A stretch of 9,412 bases of DNA from Prevotella sp. UBA2746 (GTDB taxonomy: Bacteria > Bacteroidota > Bacteroidia > Bacteroidales > Bacteroidaceae), in NCBI GenBank assembly GCA_002353555.1, contig DEJO01000013.1:1-9412 (forward strand), read 5' to 3'. The stretch's first letter is position 1; each line of letters opens with the position of its first letter. Below, one piece after another: positions 1 through 6,632 of this stretch. The notes below the pieces were generated by a model, which made no database searches, was not told the DNA's origin, and saw only the letters and a program-made list of their open reading frames with translations. A program made the position numbers and the translations under genes.

Positions 1-672
1 CAGGTGAACTACAAGGAGGCTATCACCCAGCCCGTCGAACTGCGTGAGGTTTACAAGAAGCAGTCGGGTGGTCGTGGTAAGTTTGCAGACATCATCTGTA
101 CCATCGGTCCGAAGGACGAAGACTATACCGAGGGCGACCTGCAGTTCATCAATGAAGTCAAGGGCGGTAACATTCCGAAGGAGTTCATCCCCTCTGTTCA
201 GAAGGGATTTGAAGACTGCCTGAAGAACGGTGTGCTTGGTGGCTTCCCGATGACAGGTCTGAAGGTAACCCTCACCGATGGTAGCTTCCACCCCGTTGAC
301 TCCGACCAGTTGTCATTCGAGTTGGCTGCCCACAACGCCTTCAAGAACGCTTGCCCGAAGGCTAAGCCGGTGCTCATGGAGCCTATCATGAAGGTAGAAG
401 TGGTTACTCCGGAAGAGAACATGGGTGACGTCATCGGTGACTTGAACAAGCGTCGTGGTATGGTTCAGGGCATGGACGAGGCTCGTAGCGGTGCCCGCAT
501 CGTAAAGGCGATGGTTCCGCTGGCAGAGATGTTCGGCTATGTTACAGCCCTGCGTACCATCACCTCCGGCCGTGCCACCAGTTCTATGGAGTACGACCAC
601 CACGCACCGCTCAGCAGCTCTATTGCCAAGACCGTGCTGGAGGAGTGCAAGGGACGCGTTGATCTCGTATAA
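1..672 (+). CDS. fusA: Elongation factor G, C-terminal part (partial at 5' end)
   Basis: The reading frame is open from the first base and stops at TAA 670-672, giving the last 223 residues of EF-G, the GTPase that drives tRNA-mRNA translocation on the ribosome. The visible part is domain IV (SGGRGKFADI near the start, then DGSFHPVDSDQLSFE, which holds the conserved tip-loop histidine) and domain V (EPIMKVEVVTPEENMGDVIGDLNKRRG region, then PLAEMFGYVTALRTITSGRA). The GTPase domain lies outside the window, so its motifs cannot be checked. The GTG at 4 is an internal valine codon, not a start. The position directly before rpsJ marks this as the canonical str-operon copy rather than the EF-G2 paralogue of Bacteroides. 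No frameshift or missing segment is seen. Confidence 0.97.
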   Translation, partial: QVNYKEAITQPVELREVYKKQSGGRGKFADIICTIGPKDEDYTEGDLQFINEVKGGNIPKEFIPSVQKGFEDCLKNGVLGGFPMTGLKVTLTDGSFHPVDSDQLSFELAAHNAFKNACPKAKPVLMEPIMKVEVVTPEENMGDVIGDLNKRRGMVQGMDEARSGARIVKAMVPLAEMFGYVTALRTITSGRATSSMEYDHHAPLSSSIAKTVLEECKGRVDLV

Positions 673-676
673 ACTA

Positions 677-718
677 GCCCACCCCAGCCTCTCTCTTGGG
701 GAGGGGTTGGGGGTAGGC
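677..718 (+). repeat. GC-rich imperfect hairpin after fusA (inverted copy of a dispersed repeat)
   Basis: Starting five bases after the fusA stop, 677-695 can pair with 699-718 through GCC/GGC, ACCCC/GGGGT and a lower stretch with several G-U pairs, leaving a very short loop. The reverse complement of 696-714 (ACCCCCAACCCCTCCCC...) matches the core of the hairpin repeats at 6439 and 8701 (ACCCCCGACCCCTCCC) at all but one of 16 positions, so this looks like a diverged, inverted member of the same family. No T-run follows, so it is not a classical intrinsic terminator. It could still attenuate transcription or protect an mRNA 3' end between fusA and rpsJ. Confidence 0.6.
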
Positions 719-727
719 TCTCTCTAT

Positions 728-761
728 AACGTTGCTGAGCAAATGACTCTTTAGCAGCGTT
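728..761 (+). promoter_or_regulatory. Stem-loop in the leader of rpsJ
   Basis: AACGTTGCT (728-736) pairs with AGCAGCGTT (753-761) over 9 bp including one G-U pair. Inside the loop GAG (737-739) can extend the stem by pairing with CTC (747-749). It lies 52 nt before the rpsJ start. Control of ribosomal protein operons by structured leaders is well known, but no specific ligand or protein can be assigned here. A role in rpsJ control is inference only. Confidence 0.45.
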
Positions 762-813
762 AATGACACAATAAGTAAAATAAATTGTAAATCATTAAAT
801 CGTAAATTACAAG

Positions 814-1119
814 ATGAGTCAGAAAATTCGAATCAAGCTGAAGAGCTACGACCACAAGTTGGTTGACAAGTCAGCAGAGAAAATCGTGAAGGCAGTAAAG
901 GCCACAGGTGCTATCGTCAGCGGTCCTATCCCCCTGCCCACACACAAGCGTATCTTCACCGTTAACCGTTCTACGTTCGTTAACAAGAAGTCACGCGAAC
1001 AGTTCCAGTTGTCAGACTACAAGCGTCTGATTGACATCTACAGTTCTACGGCTAAGACCGTTGATGCGCTGATGAAGCTCGAACTTCCCAGCGGCGTAGA
1101 GGTAGAAATCAAGGTGTAA
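814..1119 (+). CDS. rpsJ: 30S ribosomal protein S10 (transcription factor NusE)
   Basis: This complete 101-residue protein has the normal Bacteroidota length for S10. S10 sits in the head of the small ribosomal subunit, and its free form (NusE) binds NusB in antitermination. Diagnostic stretches are the N-terminal IRIKLKSYDHKLVDKSAEKI, the loop GPIPLPTHKRIFTVNRSTFVN and the C-terminal KRLIDIYSSTAKTVDALMKL. The ATG at 814 is preceded by an A/T-rich tract without a Shine-Dalgarno sequence, as usual for highly expressed genes in this phylum. It follows fusA after 141 bp, as expected. The next gene should be rplC but is an ABC transporter. No -10/-7 type promoter is evident in the spacer, so cotranscription with fusA is likely. 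Confidence 0.98.
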   Translation: MSQKIRIKLKSYDHKLVDKSAEKIVKAVKATGAIVSGPIPLPTHKRIFTVNRSTFVNKKSREQFQLSDYKRLIDIYSSTAKTVDALMKLELPSGVEVEIKV

Positions 1120-1140
1120 TTCCTACATTACTTTTTATAG

Positions 1141-1183
1141 AGCTCCGTGGCCCTCTGTGGCTGCGAAGCTTTTTTTGTTTTTT
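1141..1183 (+). terminator. Possible weak terminator and imperfect short repeat after rpsJ
   Basis: Downstream of rpsJ the + strand carries seven T (1170-1176), one G and six more T (1178-1183). They are preceded by two imperfect repeat units, CTCCGTGGC and CCTCTGTGGC. Only short pairing (AGCT at both ends) is available, so a stable terminator stem is not visible. The T-runs favour termination between rpsJ and the transporter, but this is a weak call. No Bacteroidota promoter with both boxes was found in 1120-1207. Confidence 0.3.
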
Positions 1184-1207
1184 GCATCATTGGTTTTATA
1201 GGAGGGA

Positions 1208-3025
1208 ATGATGAAAGACAATACTCCAAGACAGATGTCTGTCGGCAAGTTGCTGACGCGTATCATGCAGTATGTGAGACCATACCGCTGGTTAGTGGCG
1301 ATAACGCTCTTCCTGACGCTGATAGGTTCGTTATTGGCGCAGGTTAATGCCGTAGTGCTCGACCGTTCTGTCGATGCCATCAATATCCTCGACCAACAGC
1401 CCACGCTCATCTGGAGCAATGCCGCCAGCATCCTTATCGTTATCAGTGCCGTCCTTCTGGGCAAGGAGTTGTTGGCAGCACTCGTCAATTTCTTCCGTCG
1501 TTACTATGGTGAGCGCATGCGCATCTTTGTGAGCCGCGACCTGTCTATGCAGGTTGTCAACCACATCCTATCCTATCGCATCGCTTTCTATACGACCACC
1601 GGCAACGAGCCTGGTCGCTTGCAGGCACGTATCGACAAGGGTGTCACCAGTGTGAGCCGTGCCGTCAACCTCCTTTTCATCGACATCCTCCCCCTTTTCA
1701 CCAGTGCTATATTGGCACTGATACTCATGTTTGCAGCCAATGTGTATGTAGGATTGGTTGCCTTGTGCATCGTCCCCATCTACTTCTATGTCACCTATAT
1801 TCAGGCGGAGCGCATGCGCGGAGGCCGCCGCGCCATCTATGAGGGGCAGCAGGCGGTGAGCCAGAACATCCTGAACATCATTGAGAGCATCGCTGTTGTC
1901 AAGTCGTTCAACCGCGAACAGATAGAGAGTCAGCGGCAGCGTGGCATACAGGACTCTGTGACGGAGTTGCAACTGAACACCCGCAAGCAGAGTTATTTCT
2001 ATACCGGTCTGAAAGGATTCCTGGAGCAGATCGGCACGGTGCTCGTCATCATCCTTACCGCCTACCTCGTCTTGGTGGATTATCCAGGCATGACGATTGG
2101 TAAGATTATGTACCATGTCATGCTCTTTGCCAATGTCAGTGCCCCCATTCGGCAGCTGCACCGCATCTACGACGACCTGAACGATGCACTCATCTACTCC
2201 GAAGGGCTCTTTGACCTGATGGAAGGCGAGGAGGAAATAGAGCCTACCGGCGACTACCGCCCGGACAAGATCGAGGGGCGCTTCTCGTTGGAGCATGTTG
2301 ACTTCACCTATCCCAACGGAGTGAAAGCCCTTCACGATGTGTCGATGACCATCCATCCCGGAAAGATTACCGCCTTGGTGGGTGTGAGCGGTGCCGGCAA
2401 GAGCACCATTGTCAACCTGCTTGACAAGTTCTATCAGGCAGACAGCGGAACGGTTTCTCTTGACGGTGTCTCCGTAGAGAAATGGAATACCCGATGGTTG
2501 CGCGACCATGTAGGTCTGGTGATGCAGAAGAACCACATTTTCGACGGTTCCATCGAGGAAAATATCAAGTACGGCAATCCCAATGCCAGCCATGATGACG
2601 TGGTGGAAGCAGCGAAAAAGGCGTTCCTCTACGACCAAGTCATGAAGCTGCCTGATGGCTTCAACAGCAGTGCCCTCCGCCTCAGCGGTGGTCAGCAGCA
2701 GCGTGTGGCGATAGCTCGTATGTTCATCAAGAATCCATCCATCATCATCCTTGACGAACCTACGGCAAGTCTCGACGCCATTGCCACCGAACAAATCCGT
2801 TCGAGCATCGATGCCATCAAGCGTGGACGAACGGTTATCATCATCTCTCACAACCTCGGACAGATTGTCGATGCCGACTATCTCTACATGCTGGAGCAGG
2901 GTAGGGTGGTCGAGAGCGGCACTCCCACAGAGGTCTACCGCCAGGGCGGACGCTACAAGGAAATCTTTGATGCCAGTGCCCGCAGCATGAATGCCGACAA
3001 GATAGCAGACGTAATGGAAAACTAA
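1208..3025 (+). CDS. ABC transporter, fused permease and ATP-binding protein (exporter type)
   Basis: This 605-residue half-transporter has the MsbA-like export architecture and is expected to act as a dimer in the inner membrane. The N-terminal half holds about six membrane helices (roughly residues 28-51, 68-92, 153-175, 177-198, 270-292 and 297-314). The nucleotide-binding domain starts near residue 350 and has Walker A GVSGAGKST (392-400), Q-loop glutamine 440, signature LSGGQ (492-496), Walker B IIILDEP with catalytic glutamate 517, and the switch histidine 548 in SHN. All catalytic residues are present, so it should hydrolyse ATP. GGAGGG at 1201-1206 is a clear ribosome binding site. 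Two consecutive ATGs (1208, 1211) are possible starts, and the second has the better spacing. Substrate unknown: lipid, drug or peptide are all possible. The PepSY-like lipoprotein gene follows after 11 bp. Confidence 0.95.
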   Translation: MMKDNTPRQMSVGKLLTRIMQYVRPYRWLVAITLFLTLIGSLLAQVNAVVLDRSVDAINILDQQPTLIWSNAASILIVISAVLLGKELLAALVNFFRRYYGERMRIFVSRDLSMQVVNHILSYRIAFYTTTGNEPGRLQARIDKGVTSVSRAVNLLFIDILPLFTSAILALILMFAANVYVGLVALCIVPIYFYVTYIQAERMRGGRRAIYEGQQAVSQNILNIIESIAVVKSFNREQIESQRQRGIQDSVTELQLNTRKQSYFYTGLKGFLEQIGTVLVIILTAYLVLVDYPGMTIGKIMYHVMLFANVSAPIRQLHRIYDDLNDALIYSEGLFDLMEGEEEIEPTGDYRPDKIEGRFSLEHVDFTYPNGVKALHDVSMTIHPGKITALVGVSGAGKSTIVNLLDKFYQADSGTVSLDGVSVEKWNTRWLRDHVGLVMQKNHIFDGSIEENIKYGNPNASHDDVVEAAKKAFLYDQVMKLPDGFNSSALRLSGGQQQRVAIARMFIKNPSIIILDEPTASLDAIATEQIRSSIDAIKRGRTVIIISHNLGQIVDADYLYMLEQGRVVESGTPTEVYRQGGRYKEIFDASARSMNADKIADVMEN

Positions 3026-3036
3026 ATATAGACAGT

Positions 3037-3468
3037 ATGATGAAGAAGCATATAGGAATAGTGGTTTTGTGGTGCCTGACGCTGGTGTTCATGGTGTCAT
3101 GTGCCGACAAGGATATCCCTGCCGCTGCCAACACGTTTATCAATAAGTACTTCCCGCAGGCGTCTGTCGTGTTGGTTGCTATAGATACCGACGAAGACGA
3201 CGGCTCTAACGAGTACAGTGTGTGGCTCAACGACGGCACGAAGATAGAGTTCGACATGCAGGGTTCGATGCGGAAGATAGCCCGTAACAAGACGGGTGTG
3301 CCCGCAGCCATCATGCCTACGCCCATTACCACCTACCTCAAATCCCATTACCCCAACGACGTGGTCACCAAGTTCAGCCATAAGGCTTACGGCTACAAGG
3401 TAGAGTTGTCTAACGACATGGACGTGCGGTTCAGCCCCAAAGGAAAATTCCTGCAGATTGTTGACTGA
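3037..3468 (+). CDS. PepSY-like domain lipoprotein
   Basis: The 143-residue protein starts with a positively charged, hydrophobic signal peptide and a lipobox-like FMVSC with cysteine at residue 22, which suggests lipidation and envelope anchoring. After the cysteine come two similar modules: NTFINKYFPQASV...YSVWLNDGTKIEFD and TTYLKSHYPNDVV...YKVELSNDMDVRFS. This resembles the tandem PepSY-like fold (the DUF2874 or BLIP-like family) found in many Bacteroidota exported proteins. The family has no established activity; binding or inhibition of envelope proteins is a guess. It begins 11 bp after the ABC transporter stop, so it is probably cotranscribed. ATG 3037 is followed by an equally possible ATG at 3040. 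No intrinsic terminator is visible downstream. Confidence 0.8.
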   Translation: MMKKHIGIVVLWCLTLVFMVSCADKDIPAAANTFINKYFPQASVVLVAIDTDEDDGSNEYSVWLNDGTKIEFDMQGSMRKIARNKTGVPAAIMPTPITTYLKSHYPNDVVTKFSHKAYGYKVELSNDMDVRFSPKGKFLQIVD

Positions 3469-3521
3469 ATCTGTTATAGGCTGACGACATAAGAACCACG
3501 CCAAATTCCATGCCAGATATA

Positions 3522-3551
3522 TATATACTTTACTTGTATATACTTTACTTG
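3522..3551 (+). repeat. Perfect 15-bp tandem duplication upstream of the secreted-protein gene
   Basis: TATATACTTTACTTG occurs twice head to tail without a mismatch (3522-3536 and 3537-3551). The second copy ends in the TTG that serves as the -33 box of the promoter described next. An inverted pair, CGCCAA (3499-3504) and TTGGCG (3549-3554), brackets the duplication. Confidence 0.9.
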
Positions 3552-3579
3552 GCGAAATAATTCAAAACATTTAACTTTG
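3548..3579 (+). promoter_or_regulatory. Bacteroidota promoter for the secreted-protein gene
   Basis: The -7 box TAACTTTG (3572-3579) fits TAnnTTTG exactly. CTTG at 3548-3551 is a -33 box after a 20-nt spacer, the usual distance. Transcription would start near 3586, leaving a leader of about 18 nt that is rich in A before ATG 3604. Confidence 0.75.
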
Positions 3580-3603
3580 CCATCATCAAAAAAAACTATA
3601 CGT

Positions 3604-6375
3604 ATGAAACGGTATTTATTATTCATATCTGCTATGGTGCTGTCGTTCGCAGCACAAGCAGCTGAAGGCGACCCTGTAATCACTTTCTTCAGTACCAGCC
3701 GCCCATCGGGATGCCCCGATATAACGGCGACGGTTGATGGCAATCCTATAACATCGGGTAGTACCGTTGCGCTGAACAAACAGGTCATCGTTACTGCCAC
3801 AAAGGTAGCTTGCTACCATGTAGAGTGGTACTTGAACGGTGAGAAGCAGCAGTTGCTGACGGGTTATGAGCAAACCTTCACGGCTACTGCCGACCAACAG
3901 ATTGAAGCTCGCTATGTAGAGAACTTCAAGTTCATCTTCAAAGACACCCCCTTTGTCAAGTATGCCGATGACAATGGTGTCATCTACATGGGCCCGAACT
4001 TCTACCACCATAAGTTCGAGAAGCTGCGTGCCTTCGGGTATACCGTAGGCACCTATACCGGCAGCAACGGCAAGACCTATAGGGTGGACAACGCTCCTGA
4101 CACGCTCTTGATCGTGAAAGACACGTTGAAGGCCGACGTGGTGATGACTCCTAACTACGTACTCAACGAGTCTGACCTCGGCGATGCCTCCGTGACACCC
4201 GTCTGGGACTTCGACAAACCAGACAGTGTGCTGTGTTTCCGCAACTTCCAGGGCAAGTGCTGTTTTGTGAAACCTACGTGGTTCGACTCCAACTATATCG
4301 ACCTGAACATGTCGTGCGATGCCACCCAGGGATGGATAGACAACGTTGACGGCAAGACCACAGGCTATGCTGAGGTCGGTGCCGGCACGCGGTTCACCTT
4401 GCCTGCCCGTTATGGCAGCATCTACCGTATGGTGACCAAGGATGCACTCTCGGCTACTACCATTGCCGACAGCGCGAGCACCAGTTTCAAGAAGACCATC
4501 GACGCCGATGGGAACCACGTTTCCACCTTATTCTATAATGCCTCCGATAACGACTCCATACAGATTGTGGTGGGAGAAGACATCAGGCTGGTGGCTATCT
4601 CCGCTTCCTATCCCGGTGGTGACAATGTGCTGACATGGCTGCCCGACACTACTGCCACCAATACCAAGGCTGAACTTGTCACGATGGCGAAGTCGGGCGA
4701 AGCAGGCGGACTACTCTACGACATGTCCGACCTGACGCTGAACGGTGGCTTGCAGGTCTATGCCGCCGAACACCGCGACAGTCTCTCCGTACCGATAGAG
4801 GTTCCCGACGAACTCGACGAGACCAAGTACCTGAGCACCTCGTTCCAGATGGGCGAAGGCTTCTCGTTCTCCCTCAAGCAGGTGTTTGCACAGATGCGAC
4901 TGGAGGGTGCCAACAAGTCGGCGAAAGTGCAGCTGACGCTCAGCGACGACCATGGCACCATCCTGAACTCGCGACTCTACGAGTACAACGATGCCGACAG
5001 CGTGCTGCTCGATACCCTTGCCAACGTCGCTAAGCCTAACGAAGTACACCTTGAAGGCAAGATTACGCTGAAGATATTTGTCTATGGTGCTGCCGACACC
5101 TACCGCCTCATCATGCCGATACAGTGTGCCGGTGAGATTTGCGAGGTGTTGCGCTTCCCCGAAGGCTATAACTTCACGCCCTATAAGGCAAAGAGCGAGA
5201 TTGACCTTGACGGTGTCGGACTGCTCACCGTCGACTCCTATGAGGTCATCGGTGTCGATGACGAAAAAGACCACGTGATACTGAATGCTATCGAGGAGGT
5301 TCCGATGGGCGATGTGCTCATCATCCACTCCGACGAGGCGGGTGCCGTCCACCATATCCCGCTGACCCGTGCCGACGATGCTTACATCCGCGGCAACAAC
5401 AAACTGTGGGTTTCCGACGGTACCGTTAAGGGCGGCAAGGACATCTACCGCTTCGGCAAGGAGGGCGACTTGTACGTCTTCAGAAACTCGTCTGCAGAAG
5501 AGACGCTGCCACGTGGTGAAATCTACCTGAGATATCACAGTGCCACCAAGAAAGATGTCTACTATCTCAGCGAGGCAGATGTGCCGGAGAAGATTGCCGA
5601 ACTGGTCTTCAAGGCCTCGGAAGACAATAAACCGCAAATAGAGCAGTACAAGGGAAGGACCGTCCAGAAGGCTGTCTTCGAGGGAATAACCTTCTTCAAG
5701 AACCACATGTGGAACACCGTCTGCCTGCCTTTCGACATCATCGGCAATGCCATTGATGCCTCTCCGCTCAGTGGTGCCGAGATCTGGGAGCTGGATGTGA
5801 CGGGCAGCGGTGACTATTCCGCACCCACAGGCTTCAATACCGAGACCGGATTGGTGACGCTCAACTTCAAACCCGCGCGCAGCATAGAGCCTGGCAAGCC
5901 CTATTTCTTTGAGTGGAAGACGTCTGCTGCCAGTCAGATTGACAACCCGGAGTTTGCCAACGTGACCATCAAGTCGTCAGAGCTGGCAGAGATGGCAGTG
6001 ACCAGCAGTGACAACAAGGTGCAGTTCAAAGGTATCTATGCACCGGAGATGCTCATTGGCGGCACTACTGCCAACTTCTATGTGGGTACCAACGACAAGA
6101 TTCTGATGCCGACTGACGACCATCAGGTCGATGCTTTCAGTGGCTACTTCCTGGTAGACCTGGGCAACGGCTTGGGTAAGCCCGGTGAGAACAGGGTCAA
6201 GCGTATCAAGTTGAACATCGCCAGCGAAGACACCGTCGTCAAGGTGATCAGCATCACCGTGCCGGAAGGGCTGAAGGACGGCGTATGGTACGACCTGCAG
6301 GGCAGGAAGTATACAACTAAGCCGACACAGCACGGCATCTACATCCTCGATGGAAAGAAGATTCTGATCAAGTAG
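3604..6375 (+). CDS. Large secreted protein with a Prevotella-type C-terminal tail
   Basis: The start is ATG 3604 because the signal peptide begins there and the only earlier in-frame start (TTG 3577) lies inside the promoter -7 box. The product has 923 residues. Residues 1-19 form a signal peptide (MKRYLLFISAMVLSFAAQA). The mature part is beta-rich, without membrane spans or a recognised catalytic motif. The segment around 610-645 (GGKDIYRFG, then a PRGEIYLRY stretch) and the segment around 700-850 (MWNTVCLPFDI, then DAFSGYFLVDL) resemble modules recurring in Prevotella exported proteins. The protein ends in WYDLQGRK (895-902) and GIYILDGKKILIK (911-923), similar to a reduced type IX secretion sorting tail. 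Surface location is therefore likely; function is unknown. It has its own promoter and is not obviously in an operon. Confidence 0.85.
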   Translation: MKRYLLFISAMVLSFAAQAAEGDPVITFFSTSRPSGCPDITATVDGNPITSGSTVALNKQVIVTATKVACYHVEWYLNGEKQQLLTGYEQTFTATADQQIEARYVENFKFIFKDTPFVKYADDNGVIYMGPNFYHHKFEKLRAFGYTVGTYTGSNGKTYRVDNAPDTLLIVKDTLKADVVMTPNYVLNESDLGDASVTPVWDFDKPDSVLCFRNFQGKCCFVKPTWFDSNYIDLNMSCDATQGWIDNVDGKTTGYAEVGAGTRFTLPARYGSIYRMVTKDALSATTIADSASTSFKKTIDADGNHVSTLFYNASDNDSIQIVVGEDIRLVAISASYPGGDNVLTWLPDTTATNTKAELVTMAKSGEAGGLLYDMSDLTLNGGLQVYAAEHRDSLSVPIEVPDELDETKYLSTSFQMGEGFSFSLKQVFAQMRLEGANKSAKVQLTLSDDHGTILNSRLYEYNDADSVLLDTLANVAKPNEVHLEGKITLKIFVYGAADTYRLIMPIQCAGEICEVLRFPEGYNFTPYKAKSEIDLDGVGLLTVDSYEVIGVDDEKDHVILNAIEEVPMGDVLIIHSDEAGAVHHIPLTRADDAYIRGNNKLWVSDGTVKGGKDIYRFGKEGDLYVFRNSSAEETLPRGEIYLRYHSATKKDVYYLSEADVPEKIAELVFKASEDNKPQIEQYKGRTVQKAVFEGITFFKNHMWNTVCLPFDIIGNAIDASPLSGAEIWELDVTGSGDYSAPTGFNTETGLVTLNFKPARSIEPGKPYFFEWKTSAASQIDNPEFANVTIKSSELAEMAVTSSDNKVQFKGIYAPEMLIGGTTANFYVGTNDKILMPTDDHQVDAFSGYFLVDLGNGLGKPGENRVKRIKLNIASEDTVVKVISITVPEGLKDGVWYDLQGRKYTTKPTQHGIYILDGKKILIK

Positions 6376-6438
6376 TCTTCGGCAGTCATGACGACGGAGC
6401 ACAGTAAACGTCAGGCAACAGCGCCATCGAGAGCCCCA

Positions 6439-6477
6439 CCCCCGACCCCTCCCGCAGGGGGAGGGGAGTATATAGTT
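6439..6477 (+). repeat. Dispersed GC-rich hairpin repeat, copy A
   Basis: CCCCTCCC (6446-6453) and GGGAGGGG (6459-6466) form a perfect 8-bp stem around the loop GCAGG, flanked by CCCCCGA on the left and GAGTATATAGTT on the right. The copy at 8701-8738 has the same flanks and stem, with a loop one base shorter. The element starts about 60 bp after the stop of the secreted-protein gene. It lacks a T-run. Confidence 0.85.
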
Positions 6478-6486
6478 TTGTTTACT

Positions 6487-6549
6487 GCCCCCCATCTCCC
6501 CCATCTCCCCCATATTGCTCATATTGCCCATCCTGCCCATCACCCCCAT
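6487..6549 (+). repeat. 9-bp minisatellite, seven tandem units
   Basis: Seven consecutive 9-mers each end in CAT: GCCCCCCAT, CTCCCCCAT (twice), ATTGCTCAT, ATTGCCCAT, CCTGCCCAT and CACCCCCAT. On the other strand every unit begins with ATG. The units lie between hairpin copy A and the dsbD promoter. Two and a half related units occur inside dsbD at 7188-7214. Confidence 0.9.
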
Positions 6550-6570
6550 CTTCAAAAAACTTGCCCTCTC

Positions 6571-6603
6571 TCTGTCGGAAATCAATAAATTCCGTTATCT
6601 TTG
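6571..6603 (+). promoter_or_regulatory. Bacteroidota promoter for dsbD
   Basis: TATCTTTG (6596-6603) matches the TAnnTTTG -7 consensus. The best -33 candidate is the imperfect TCTG at 6571-6574, 21 nt upstream. Transcription should begin near 6610, about 23 nt before the dsbD start, which excludes the in-frame TTG at 6561 as the start codon. Confidence 0.65.
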
Positions 6604-6632
6604 CATCCGAATCAGTCAAGAAACATGAAGGG

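Noticed and set aside
1568..2851. Long open frame of 427 codons on the - strand
   Set aside because: It lies entirely antisense to the ABC transporter, whose motifs are all intact. Its translation shows no recognisable domain and it has no promoter of its own.
3577..3603. Upstream TTG start for the secreted protein
   Set aside because: The TTG is within the promoter -7 box, and the signal peptide begins at ATG 3604.
6388..6588. 66-codon + strand ORF upstream of dsbD
   Set aside because: Its sequence is only the translated hairpin repeat and 9-bp minisatellite (HLPHLPHIAHIAHPAH), and it runs into the dsbD promoter.
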